Notes under the pieces: generated by a model
The model's input: the letters and a program-made list of their open reading frames with translations, nothing else
The model's database searches: none
What the model was told of the DNA's origin: nothing
Program-made: the position numbers and the translations under genes
Origin: Synechococcus sp. Cruz-7E5
Lineage (GTDB): Bacteria > Cyanobacteriota > Cyanobacteriia > PCC-6307 > Cyanobiaceae
NCBI RefSeq assembly: GCF_024345995.1
Contig: NZ_JAGQCE010000002.1
Coordinates: forward strand, 186,001 to 250,000
Direction of reading: 5' to 3'
DNA length: 64,000 nt
Shown here: positions 53,971-62,359 of the stretch, in pieces
Position numbering within the stretch: position 1 is the stretch's first letter
How the letters are laid out: every line of letters begins with the position of its first letter

Positions 53971-54729
53971 ATGTTCGGACTCTTCAACCAGGCCCTCGGC
54001 GGGGCCAAGGGCCGAATCGTTTCGGCTGATGAGGCCCTGCCGGGGCGCGACACCCCGATCCCCACGGCCCGCACGCACGTAGTCCTGGGAACCCCCCTGC
54101 AGGCGCCGCTGCAGCCCGGCCAGGAGGAGGCCTTTTTCGGCTGCGGTTGCTTCTGGGGGGCGGAAAAGGGCTTCTGGCGACTGCCCGGTGTGATCACCAC
54201 AGCCGTGGGCTACTGCGGCGGCCACACCCCCAATCCCACCTATGAGGAGGTCTGCTCCGGCCGGACCGGCCATACCGAAGCGGTGCGGGTGGTGTGGGAC
54301 ACCGATCAGGTGGGCTTCGCCGATCTGCTCAAGCTGTTCTGGGAATGTCACGACCCAACCCAGGGCATGGCCCAGGGGAACGACAGCGGCAGCCAGTACC
54401 GCTCGGCGATCGTGACCAGCACCGAGGCCCAGGCCGAGCTGGCCCGCGCCAGCCGCGATCACTACCAGCAGCAGCTCAGCGCCGCCGGCTTCCCGGCGAT
54501 CACCACCGAACTGCTGGCCGGCAAACCCTTCTACTTCGCCGAAACCCACCACCAGCAGTACCTGGCCCGCCCCGGCTGCCGTCCTTACTGCTCCGCCCGC
54601 CCCAGTGGTGTGCGCCTCACCCCCTTCCCTGGTGCCAGCTTCCTGTTGCCCGAAACGGTCTGGGCGCAGTACGACTGGAGCATTCAGCACTGCGTGCTGC
54701 GCAGCTCCAACGAACCGATCCTGGTCTGA
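53971..54729 (+). CDS. msrA: Peptide-methionine (S)-S-oxide reductase MsrA
   Basis: Repairs oxidised methionine. The 252 residues include the catalytic motif as FGCGCFWGAEKGF, YCGGHTPNPTYEEVCSG, GHTEAVRVVWD, FWECHDPTQ, NDSGSQYRSAI and HHQQYLARPGCRPYC, where the C-terminal cysteines act in recycling. An N-terminal extension of about 45 residues precedes the domain, as in other cyanobacterial members. It converges with the cNMP-binding gene, 9 bp apart. Confidence 0.95.
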   Translation: MFGLFNQALGGAKGRIVSADEALPGRDTPIPTARTHVVLGTPLQAPLQPGQEEAFFGCGCFWGAEKGFWRLPGVITTAVGYCGGHTPNPTYEEVCSGRTGHTEAVRVVWDTDQVGFADLLKLFWECHDPTQGMAQGNDSGSQYRSAIVTSTEAQAELARASRDHYQQQLSAAGFPAITTELLAGKPFYFAETHHQQYLARPGCRPYCSARPSGVRLTPFPGASFLLPETVWAQYDWSIQHCVLRSSNEPILV

Positions 54730-54738
54730 GCTAAGGAA

Positions 54739-55149
54739 TCACCCCCCCCTGGCGTCGCGCAGCATCATCGCCATCCGCTGCAGCAGCTTCCAGCCGATCA
54801 CGCCGTTGGCTTCCACGAGCGGCCTGAAGTCCCAGTAAGTGAGCCCCCAGCAATCGAGGCGGCTGGCGGCGGTGATGGTCGCCATGCGCGGGCCCTCGTC
54901 GATCAGGGCGATTTCACCGAAGTAATCCCCCTGCCGCAGGACCGAATGGGGTTTGCCCCGAATCGTGACGCTGGCCTCGCCCGCCTCGATCACGTAGAAG
55001 GCTGCGCCGCCCGAGCCCTCCTGGATGATCGTTTCCCCGGCCTCGAAATCCCGTTCCTTGAACAGCAGGGCGATCTGGCCGATCTCGCCTTGGTCGAGGT
55101 CGTGGAACAGGGGGACGCGCTTGAGCACATCGATCGGGGCACCGCGCAT
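54739..55149 (-). CDS. Cyclic nucleotide-binding domain protein, last gene of a three-gene operon
   Basis: A lone cNMP-binding domain of 136 residues (VPLFHDLDQGEIGQIALLF, GETIIQEGSGGAAFYVIEAG) with an intact phosphate-binding cassette, GDYFGEIALIDEGPRMATITA by its ends GDYFGEIAL and PRMATITA. Glu and Arg that hold the cyclic phosphate are present. There is no DNA-binding domain, so it is a sensor rather than a Crp-type regulator. Its ATG directly follows the stop of the ATP-grasp gene (TGAATG), so the two are tightly coupled and may form one complex. Confidence 0.88.
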   Translation of the reverse strand: MRGAPIDVLKRVPLFHDLDQGEIGQIALLFKERDFEAGETIIQEGSGGAAFYVIEAGEASVTIRGKPHSVLRQGDYFGEIALIDEGPRMATITAASRLDCWGLTYWDFRPLVEANGVIGWKLLQRMAMMLRDARGG

Positions 55150-55968
55150 TCAGGATCCGGCTGTGGTGATCGCACGGCACTGAAGCAGATGGAGCGTGCC
55201 GCGCTCGAAGGCCCACTCCAGATCGCGTCCGGGCCCGAACACCTGCTCGCAGAGGCCGGCCAGGCGGCTGAGGGCCTCCAGCTGGCTGTCCTCAAGGCAG
55301 AAGCGCTCCACCAGCTCGGGAGGAAGTTCCACCTCCACGGTGCCGCCGCCGGCGACGGGACGGATCGCCACTGTCTTGTATCCCGCTCGGCGCTCGCGCA
55401 CCTGGCCCTGACGGCTCAGGCAGACGTGGTCGGGAATCACCAGGCCGGCCACCACCGCTTCCCCCAGACCCCAGCTCGCCTCGATCACCCGTTCATCGGC
55501 ACCGCTGATGGGATTGCGTGTGAACAGCACACCGGCCGTGTCGGGGGCCAGCAGCTTCTGCACCACCACCCCCACGCTCGGGCGGGAGAACAGCCCCACC
55601 TTCTTGCGGTATGTGATGGCGGCGTCGGAATTCGCCGACCACCAGATCTCGCGCAGAGCCTCCACCAGCTCGCCCACTGAGGGCACATTGAGCAGGGTCT
55701 GGTGCTGGCCGGCAAAACTGGCGGAGGCTCCGTCCTCGTCGATGGCGGAGGAGCGCACCGCCAGCGGACCGGTCAACGGCGCCAGGTCCCGCACCAGTGT
55801 GGCGATGGCGGTGTCATCGGCGGCGGCCACCGCATCCACGAACGCTCCGGAGAGGGCGAAGCCCGGGGGCACCGGCAGGCCATCCCGCAGGGCCTGACCC
55901 AGGCTCACGGCCTTGGCACCGAAGGCGGCCAGCTCGCTGGCCTGCTCGAGCGCGACGACTCCGTTCAT
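55150..55968 (-). CDS. PEP/pyruvate-dikinase-type ATP-grasp domain protein
   Basis: The 272-residue protein is a stand-alone version of the nucleotide-binding domain of PEP synthase, pyruvate phosphate dikinase and rifampin phosphotransferase. Features are ELAAFGAKAVSLGQALRDGLPVPPGF, cited by its ends ELAAFGAKA and PVPPGF, then LAVRSSAIDEDGASASFAGQ, GVLFTRNPISGADE, VIEASWGLGEAVVAGLVIPD and LEWAFERGTLHLLQCRAIT. All nucleotide-binding motifs are kept. It lacks the swivelling His domain, which is encoded by the preceding gene; the two overlap by 4 bp (ATGA). Confidence 0.88.
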   Translation of the reverse strand: MNGVVALEQASELAAFGAKAVSLGQALRDGLPVPPGFALSGAFVDAVAAADDTAIATLVRDLAPLTGPLAVRSSAIDEDGASASFAGQHQTLLNVPSVGELVEALREIWWSANSDAAITYRKKVGLFSRPSVGVVVQKLLAPDTAGVLFTRNPISGADERVIEASWGLGEAVVAGLVIPDHVCLSRQGQVRERRAGYKTVAIRPVAGGGTVEVELPPELVERFCLEDSQLEALSRLAGLCEQVFGPGRDLEWAFERGTLHLLQCRAITTAGS

Positions 55969-57653
55969 GGCAGGACCGTGACCTCGCCGGCCGTGCCGTC
56001 GACCCGCACCCGCTGGCCATCGTTGAGGCGCCGGCTGGCTTCGCGGGTTCCGACCACCCCGGGGATTCCGTACTCCCGTGCCACGATCGCCGAGTGGGAC
56101 AGCAGTCCGCCCCTGTCGGTCACGATCCCGCCGAGCAGGGGCAGCAGGATGTTGAAGGCCTCCGTGGTGGATTGGGTCACAAGCACGTCACCCTTCTGGA
56201 TCCGATCGAACTCCGAGGGGTGCGACACCCGCCGGACCGGGCCCTCGTAGATGCCGGGACTGGCAGCCAGGCCCCGTAGCAGGTGCTGCTCGTGGCTGGC
56301 CTCGGAACTTCCGAACAAGGCCTGCAGCGCCAGGCCGCTGGCCTGCATCATCCGTGCGGCGGCCGGTGGCAGGGTGGAGGGATCCGGCGGTGGCGGTGGC
56401 GTGGGCCCCAGGCTGGGGGGAGCATCGTGCGCGTCGTGGGCCCCGCGATAGGCAGCGCGCTCCGCCAGGTCATCAGCCGACGGAGCGCCGTCGCCCTCGG
56501 CTGAAGGCGCTCCCAGGAGGGCAAGCATCTCGGTGAAACCGGCATCCACGATATGGCCCGGATCGTGCAGCAGCCCCCTTTCCGCCAGGCGGCGTCCGGC
56601 CGCCTGGGCGGCCCGGCGCATCAGTCCCGACGCCCAGATGTCGCTGAACACGCCCCGTTCATCCCGGATCGGATAGGTGAGGCGAGCCTCGGCCAGCAGC
56701 GCATCGAATGCGTCGCGGTGGGCTTCAGGCACCAGGGCGCGCACCTCGGCGCTGCGATCGGTGCGGGTGGACGGGGAGGCAGCGGCCGTCAGGGCGGCGC
56801 GGATGGCCCGCAGCAGCACGTCGGGCAACTCCAGAGCACGGGGGTTGGTGATGTCGAAGCCATCGAGCAGGCGATTGCCCACCAGATCCAGATAGGCCGC
56901 CATCGCGAGGCCCGTACGCCCATCGCGCGTCCGCAGTGCCGCCATGGTGGCGGTGGGATCGTCCGTGGACTCGAGGGCTTCGCGGGCCGGGGGATCCAGT
57001 TGCAGCGCGGCGATCAGCTCGGCCAGCTCATCGGACGCCCCGGCCGACACTGGCGAGCTGCCACGCATCAGTCCGAGCAGTTCCCCGGCGGGCAGTCCGG
57101 TCCAGGCTCCGGCGTGGGCCAGGAAGTCGCCGGTGGGAACGATGGCTGCCGCTGTGTAGCGCATGTGCTGGGCCAGCATCGCGGCGTGGTGGTCGCGGCA
57201 GCGCTGCAGGTACCCGGCGAGGTCGTCGTCGCTGAGCGCGTCCGGGTCCACCGTCTGGATCTGTCGGTGGGCCGCGATCGCCGCCGGCTTCACGGTGTCG
57301 TTCCACTCCTCCAGCTGCTGGCGCCAGAACTTCTCTCCGAACACCTCCTCGGCGCGCCGGAAACGTCCTGGCAGCTCGGCTTCGGCCAGGGGGGTCACCC
57401 TCCGGTAGGCGAAGCCATGCACATAGGCCATCTCCAGAGCCTCGAACAGCAGGCCGTAGGCGCTGGCGAAGTCGGCGGTGCCGCTGCGGAATGCGGCCGG
57501 ATGGATCTCCCTCCAGTAGCGGCTCACGGGGCGGGGGAAATGAACGGGGTCGAGTTCCCAGAACCCTTCCCCCGGCAGCGAGAAGACAAGCTCTCTGGCG
57601 TGTGCTGGAGACATCGGTGAACCGGTTGGATCAGGCGAAGGCATCAGTTTCAC
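55965..57653 (-). CDS. PEP-utilising mobile (phosphohistidine) domain protein with long N-terminal region
   Basis: A 562-residue protein, first in the operon. Its C-terminus (about 455-562) is the swivelling domain with the phosphorylatable His520 in GGLLSHSAIVAREYGIPGVV, preceded by GDVLVTQSTTEAFNILLPLL. The N-terminal 400 residues (FWELDPVHFPRPVSRYWREI, ARRLAERGLLHDPGHI type segments) resemble the central substrate domain of rifampin phosphotransferase-like enzymes, followed by a Pro-rich linker near 415-430. With the next gene it makes a complete dikinase or phosphotransferase in reverse domain order. The substrate is unknown. Confidence 0.8.
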   Translation of the reverse strand: MKLMPSPDPTGSPMSPAHARELVFSLPGEGFWELDPVHFPRPVSRYWREIHPAAFRSGTADFASAYGLLFEALEMAYVHGFAYRRVTPLAEAELPGRFRRAEEVFGEKFWRQQLEEWNDTVKPAAIAAHRQIQTVDPDALSDDDLAGYLQRCRDHHAAMLAQHMRYTAAAIVPTGDFLAHAGAWTGLPAGELLGLMRGSSPVSAGASDELAELIAALQLDPPAREALESTDDPTATMAALRTRDGRTGLAMAAYLDLVGNRLLDGFDITNPRALELPDVLLRAIRAALTAAASPSTRTDRSAEVRALVPEAHRDAFDALLAEARLTYPIRDERGVFSDIWASGLMRRAAQAAGRRLAERGLLHDPGHIVDAGFTEMLALLGAPSAEGDGAPSADDLAERAAYRGAHDAHDAPPSLGPTPPPPPDPSTLPPAAARMMQASGLALQALFGSSEASHEQHLLRGLAASPGIYEGPVRRVSHPSEFDRIQKGDVLVTQSTTEAFNILLPLLGGIVTDRGGLLSHSAIVAREYGIPGVVGTREASRRLNDGQRVRVDGTAGEVTVLP

Positions 57654-58116
57654 CCAGTCATCAACCCTTCATGCCGGTGACGCCAGCATGAGCCACGGTC
57701 GGTTGGTAGCCCCACGTTGAGCTTGAGTTCCGGGCGCACCCACAGCTGTTCCCTCTCCCGGCAGATCCCAGAGCAGGTGCCAGAGCTCCGCCGGTGCCGC
57801 TGCCCGAGGAATCGGTAGACAGTCCGGACACCAGCAGTTGGAGAATGCGTCCCGGCACCTGGGCCATGGCCTGCAGGAGAGTCAGGGCGCTACTTCCTCC
57901 CTTTTTGCTGTTCAGCAGGCGGACGATCAGCACCACCCCGAAGCTCAGCCGGATCAATCTCGTCATGAGAAAGACGCCACGCCGTGCTGCAGCCAGCAGC
58001 TGTCACCGCCAGAAGCGGGCCAGCAGCCGACCTCCGGCTTCCACAGCCAGAGCCAGCAGCTATGTGGTGATGCTCACGCAACATGCTTTCAGAACGAAGC
58101 CAGATCTGGAGTCCGA
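57654..58116. other. 463-bp region between divergent operons, no firm gene
   Basis: Separates the PEP-domain operon (minus) from the P-type ATPase (plus). Several frames are open, but none looks like a real protein. A 101-codon minus frame (57661-57966) begins with a hydrophobic stretch, MTRLIRLSFGVVLIVRLL, then turns into Ser/Gly-rich low complexity, and has no ribosome-binding site. The plus frame leading into the ATPase is Gln/His-rich and does not resemble the missing ATPase N-terminus. Promoters for both operons must lie here; none is clear by eye. Confidence 0.5.
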
Positions 58117-60483
58117 ATGAGCTGGCTGGAGCCAAGCAACCTGCTGCTGCTGGCCTGCGCCCTGATCTACGCCCTGATCGGGGAATGGGTCGACGCCGGC
58201 ATCCTGCTGGTGTTCGTGCTGGGCATCAGCCTGCTCGATGCCGTCCAGCAGCAACGCAGCAGCCGCGCCCTGGCTGAACTGGCCAGGCTTTCGGCGCCCC
58301 GCGCCCGGGTGCTCCGGGCTGGCAGGACGCTCGAGCTGCCGGTCGAGCAGGTGCGTCTGGGTGATCTGCTCCGCCTTGAGGAAGGCGATCGGGTGGCAGC
58401 CGATGCCGAGCTCACCGAGGGGGTGGGGTTGTGGCTGGATGAGTCCCTGCTGACGGGTGAATCCCTGCCGGTCGCCCGCTCCATTCCCGGTGAGCGGATC
58501 CTGGCGGGTTCACTGGTGGCGGGCGGCCGCGGCTGGGCGGAGGTGACGGCCGTGGCCGATGCCACCGAACTGGGCCGGCTCGGCAGCAGCCTGGCCACGG
58601 TGCAACCGCCGCCGACCCGTCTGCAGCGCCAGACCCGTCGCCTCACCGGGCGCCTCACGGTTCTGGCGCTGGGGCTCTGCGCGGCCCTGGCGGTGATCCA
58701 GGGAGCGATCAGCGGCGACTGGCCCCAGGCCCTGCTCGCAGCCCTGGCCCTGGCCCTGGCGGTGCTGCCCAACGAAATTCCCGTGGTGCTGGCTCTGTTC
58801 CTGGCCCTCGGCGCCCTGCGCCTGGCCCGGATCGGGGTGCTGGCCCGCTGGCCGGCGGCGGTGGAGAGCCTCGGCAGCGCCACGGTGCTCGCCGTCGACA
58901 AGACCGGCACCCTCACCGAGAACCGGATGGGGGTGCAGCAACTTCTTACCTGGCCAGGGCTGGAGGGCTGGAGTGCCGGGGAGACCCTGGAGGAACCCTT
59001 TCACGGTCTGGTGGAACTGGCGGTGCTGGCCAGCCGCGGCGATCCTGTGGATGCGATGGAACTGGCGATCCAGCGCCTGGCTGCCTACCATCTCGGCGGC
59101 ACCGAACACCTCCATCCCGACTGGCCCCTAGAGCGCGAATACCCGCTGCAGAGTGATCTGCTGGTGTTCTCCCGCCTGTGGCGGGACGGCAAGGGCTGCC
59201 TGCAGCTGGCGGCCAAGGGGGCACCCGAGGCGATCGCCGATCTCTGCCACCTCGATGGTGGGCAGAGCTCCGCACTGCTGGCCGCTGCCGATGCACTCGC
59301 CGCCAGGGGGCTGCGGGTGCTGGCGGTGGCACGAGGGCTCGATGGCGCGCCGGTGCACGACGGGCAGCCGTTGGCGAGCAGCGGTGCTCTGCCAGACGAT
59401 GCGCATGGCTACCTGTTCGAGCCGGTGGGGTTTCTGGCTCTGGCGGACCCGCTGCGCTCGGATGTGCCGGCGGCGATCGCCACCGCGCGGAGTGCCGGCG
59501 TTCGCGTGGTGATGATCACGGGAGACAGCCCCGTGACGGCCCGCTCGATCGCCGATCAGGCTGGCTTGCCGCGGGGTCCGGTGCTGAGTGGTCAGGAACT
59601 GGAAGCCCTTTCACCGCAGGCGCTGGCTGCCTCCATCCGCGAGGTGTCGGTGTTTGCCCGGGTGATGCCCCAGCAGAAGCTGCAGCTGGTGCGCGCCCTG
59701 CAGGCTGCCGGTGAGGTGGTGGCGATGACCGGCGATGGCGTCAATGACGCTTCGGCCCTCAAGGCCGCCGACATCGGCGTGGCGATGGGCAAACGCGGCA
59801 CCGCCGTAGCGCGTGAATCCGCCGATCTGGTGCTGCTGGGCGACGACTTCAGCGATCTGGTTGGGGCCCTGGAACTGGGCCGCCGCGTCGACGCCAACCT
59901 GCACCGGGCCCTCGGCTACACCCTCGCCATTCACCTGCCGATCGCAGCCCTGGGCCTTGTGCCGCTGCTCAGTGGCCAGGCGCTGATCCTGCTGCCGGTG
60001 CACATCGCCCTGCTGCATCTGGTGATCGATCCGGCCTGCACGGTGGTGTTCGAGGCGCTGCCGCCCGCTCCGGGCCTGATGCGGCAACCGCCCCGCCCGC
60101 CGGAGGCGCCCCTGTTCGGTCCTGAGATCTGGCACCGGGCCCTCAGCCAGGGAACGGTGCTGGTGGTGGCCGCCCTGGTGCTGGCCTTCTGGCCCGACAC
60201 CGACGCCGAATCACGCCGCAGCCTGGTGTTCTCGCTGCTGCTGCTCGCCGGTGGGGGTCTGGTGTGGCTCAACGGTGATCCCAGTGAAGCGATCACCGCC
60301 GTCGGTCCCTGCATCGGCATCGGCCTGTGGCTGTTGGTGCTGGCTCTCCCGAGCCTTCAGCAGCTGCTGAACCTGGCGCCCCTGCTGCCGGCCCAGATCC
60401 TCATACTGTTGGCCATCACGGTGATCGCCCTGCTGCTGGCCTGGCAGCTGGCCCCCCATCCAGCCGCTGAGCATTCGCCTTGA
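58117..60483 (+). CDS. P-type cation ATPase (P2-like) lacking the usual N-terminal domain
   Basis: The 788-residue ion pump has the actuator loop LDESLLTGES, DKTGTLTENRMG with the phosphorylated Asp, VMITGDSPVTA, and MTGDGVNDASALKAADIGVAMG. The M4 motif is LAVLPNEIPVVLAL, here PNEIP, in place of the PEGLP-type motif of calcium pumps. It begins straight at helix M1 (MSWLEPSNLLLLACALIYAL), so the roughly 70-residue cation-ATPase N-domain is absent. GGAG lies 5 bp before the ATG at 58117, supporting this start over the open frame from 57838. The ion is not evident. Confidence 0.9.
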   Translation: MSWLEPSNLLLLACALIYALIGEWVDAGILLVFVLGISLLDAVQQQRSSRALAELARLSAPRARVLRAGRTLELPVEQVRLGDLLRLEEGDRVAADAELTEGVGLWLDESLLTGESLPVARSIPGERILAGSLVAGGRGWAEVTAVADATELGRLGSSLATVQPPPTRLQRQTRRLTGRLTVLALGLCAALAVIQGAISGDWPQALLAALALALAVLPNEIPVVLALFLALGALRLARIGVLARWPAAVESLGSATVLAVDKTGTLTENRMGVQQLLTWPGLEGWSAGETLEEPFHGLVELAVLASRGDPVDAMELAIQRLAAYHLGGTEHLHPDWPLEREYPLQSDLLVFSRLWRDGKGCLQLAAKGAPEAIADLCHLDGGQSSALLAAADALAARGLRVLAVARGLDGAPVHDGQPLASSGALPDDAHGYLFEPVGFLALADPLRSDVPAAIATARSAGVRVVMITGDSPVTARSIADQAGLPRGPVLSGQELEALSPQALAASIREVSVFARVMPQQKLQLVRALQAAGEVVAMTGDGVNDASALKAADIGVAMGKRGTAVARESADLVLLGDDFSDLVGALELGRRVDANLHRALGYTLAIHLPIAALGLVPLLSGQALILLPVHIALLHLVIDPACTVVFEALPPAPGLMRQPPRPPEAPLFGPEIWHRALSQGTVLVVAALVLAFWPDTDAESRRSLVFSLLLLAGGGLVWLNGDPSEAITAVGPCIGIGLWLLVLALPSLQQLLNLAPLLPAQILILLAITVIALLLAWQLAPHPAAEHSP

Positions 60484-60490
60484 ACCGGCC

Positions 60491-60835
60491 ATGGCCCGTC
60501 CCTACCAACCCTCCCTGCTGCGGCTGCTGCATGGAACCACCGCCGCCGGCGTGCTGCTGCCGCTGGCCATGGCGATCGGCACCGGCAAGCTGATGCAGGA
60601 GGACTGGTTGCGGCAGGGAAACCTGAGCCAGCTCGTCTACAGCCTCCATCTGATCGCCTGGGGCGTGATGGCGATGGCGGTTCTGGCCCATCTGGCCGGG
60701 GTGCTGGCCCGAGGTGGTTGGCCGCTGGCCGGCTCGATGGCCAGCCTGAGGCTCAAGGCCGGTGATCGACCCGCTGACTGGCCCCGTCAGCTGGCGAAGG
60801 CAGTTCGGCGCTCTGACCCACCAGCTCGGCGCTGA
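60491..60835 (+). CDS. Small cytochrome b561-like membrane protein
   Basis: The 114-residue protein has two or three helices with His residues at positions that suit heme b ligation in cytochrome b561/Ni-hydrogenase cytochrome families: LLRLLHGTTAAG, VYSLHLIAWGVM and VLAHLAGVLA. It is shorter than a full four-helix cytochrome. It follows the P-type ATPase by 7 bp. Its last 83 bp overlap the convergent short-chain dehydrogenase gene. The heme role is inference. Confidence 0.65.
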   Translation: MARPYQPSLLRLLHGTTAAGVLLPLAMAIGTGKLMQEDWLRQGNLSQLVYSLHLIAWGVMAMAVLAHLAGVLARGGWPLAGSMASLRLKAGDRPADWPRQLAKAVRRSDPPARR

Positions 60836-61808
60836 TCTCCCAGAGTGCCTCGGCCAGGCTGTCATCTAGGGCTTCAGCGCTTGGTTCGGTCAACTCGAAG
60901 CGCAGGCGGCCCAGACCCACCACCCGGTTGCTGCGGTAGCTGAAGCCTGGGCTGCTGTGGACATCAGCGCTGGCGAGCTCTGCCAGCAGCCCTCCGGCGA
61001 GCTCAACCGTTGCGGTGATGCGCAGCAGGTCACGGGCCACCAGGGCAAACAGGCGTTGGCCCCATTCGTTATGGCGGCGGCTGTAGCGGAAAAAGCCGCC
61101 GCTCCCTGGCGGGATCACCAGGCCCGGGCTCCAGGCAAGCACCGGCATCGGTGTGCCGCGCCCCCGCAGGCGCCGCTCCAGTTCGCGCGCGAACAGGAGG
61201 TTGCAGAGCTTGCTGTCCTTGTAGGCCTTGTCCGCATCAAACGGCAGGCCGCCAGCCACCATCTCGAAGCCCGAGCCAGCCCTGAGGCCGGCCAGATCGC
61301 CCAGGCCAGCTGGCTGGCCGACCCGGCCACCGGCTGCGGCGGGGTCATGCACCTCCGAGGCGGTGACCACCAGCCGAGGGGCCTGGCTGCCATCGAGCAG
61401 GGGAAGCAGCTGCTGGGCAAGGGCCTGGTGGGCGAGGTGGTTCACCGCGATGGTGAGTTCATGGCCCTGGGCCGATCGCCTCGGCTCGGAGCCGCCGCTG
61501 TACTGGAGACCGGCGTTGAGCACGAGGCTGTCGATCGGTTCACCGAGCCCGAGCAGTTCGGCGGCGCAGCGCTCGACGCTGGCCAGATCGGCCAGGTCAC
61601 AGACCGGCGTGCGCGGTGATGGCCCCGCAGGCTCGTCTTGCTCGAGTCGCGCCAGCGTGGCCTCAGCCGTGGCCGGATCCCGGCACGGCAAGGTGAGCTG
61701 GTGGCCGGCGCGGCGCAGCTGCAGGGCAGCCTGATAGCCGATGCCGGAGCTGGCGCCGGTTAGCAGGATGCGCCTGGAGGTGTGGGCGGGAGTGGAGCTG
61801 GGCGTCAT
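60753..61808 (-). CDS. Short-chain dehydrogenase/reductase (protochlorophyllide reductase/retinol dehydrogenase-like)
   Basis: The 351-residue oxidoreductase has the NADP(H) motif LLTGASSGIGYQAA, Asp in CDLADLASV, NAGLQYSG, ITVNH-type IAVNHLAHQALAQ, Ser in VVTASEVHD and the catalytic YKDSK. The long substrate loop and C-terminus are as in POR-like and retinol-dehydrogenase-like members. It is probably not the light-dependent POR itself. Start ATG at 61808 is preferred to 61946. Confidence 0.88.
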   Translation of the reverse strand: MTPSSTPAHTSRRILLTGASSGIGYQAALQLRRAGHQLTLPCRDPATAEATLARLEQDEPAGPSPRTPVCDLADLASVERCAAELLGLGEPIDSLVLNAGLQYSGGSEPRRSAQGHELTIAVNHLAHQALAQQLLPLLDGSQAPRLVVTASEVHDPAAAGGRVGQPAGLGDLAGLRAGSGFEMVAGGLPFDADKAYKDSKLCNLLFARELERRLRGRGTPMPVLAWSPGLVIPPGSGGFFRYSRRHNEWGQRLFALVARDLLRITATVELAGGLLAELASADVHSSPGFSYRSNRVVGLGRLRFELTEPSAEALDDSLAEALWEISAELVGQSAELPSPADGASQRVDHRP

Positions 61809-61963
61809 GCCTTTCACCCTATGCAGATCATGCCGCGGGCTCCGCCGCACGCAGCGATCGAGCCTGCTGGAGTGATCAGCTCTCAGTGATCGGTGCCATC
61901 CCGATAGCGTTGATTGAGGGGTTGCTTTCGCCCTGTTCGGTGCCATCCTCCGTTCGCTGATCC

Positions 61964-62359
61964 ATGGCTGAACCTGCCCTCACCCTCCTTTTCGACGGGG
62001 CCTGCCCCCTCTGCCGGCGCGAGGTGGAGAGCCTGCGGGCCCGTGATCAGGGGCGGGGCCTGATCCGCTTCGTCGATATCGATGCGGCCGACTACGACCC
62101 GGTGGCCCATGCAGGGATCAGCTACCGGGAGGCCATGGGACGCATCCGCGCCATCAGCGCTGACGGCCGTGTGATCAAGGATGTGGCCGTCTTCCGGGAG
62201 GCCTACCGGGTGGTGGGCTGGGGCTGGCTTTACGCCCCCACCGCCTGGCCGTTGATCGGGCCGCTGGTCGATGCGCTCTATGGGCTCTGGGCCCATTGGC
62301 GGCTGCGGCTGACCGGCCGGGGCGACCTCAACGCGCTCTGCGATCTGCGGGGGTGCTGA
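61964..62359 (+). CDS. DCC-family (DUF393) thiol-disulfide oxidoreductase-like protein
   Basis: The 131-residue protein has the DxxCxxC signature near its N-terminus ([18 protein letters not shown]), followed by [32 protein letters not shown] and [20 protein letters not shown]. That defines the DUF393/DCC family. The two Cys suggest a thiol role, but no function is established. It overlaps the start of the photolyase gene. Confidence 0.9.
   Translation: MAEPALTLLFDGACPLCRREVESLRARDQGRGLIRFVDIDAADYDPVAHAGISYREAMGRIRAISADGRVIKDVAVFREAYRVVGWGWLYAPTAWPLIGPLVDALYGLWAHWRLRLTGRGDLNALCDLRGC

Noticed and set aside
57661-57966. Possible minus-strand small gene starting MTRLIRLSFGVV
   Set aside because: No ribosome-binding site and low-complexity C-terminus; may be chance.
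57838-58116. N-terminal extension of the P-type ATPase
   Set aside because: Gln/His/Ser-rich and unlike any pump N-terminus; a ribosome-binding site supports the ATG at 58117.
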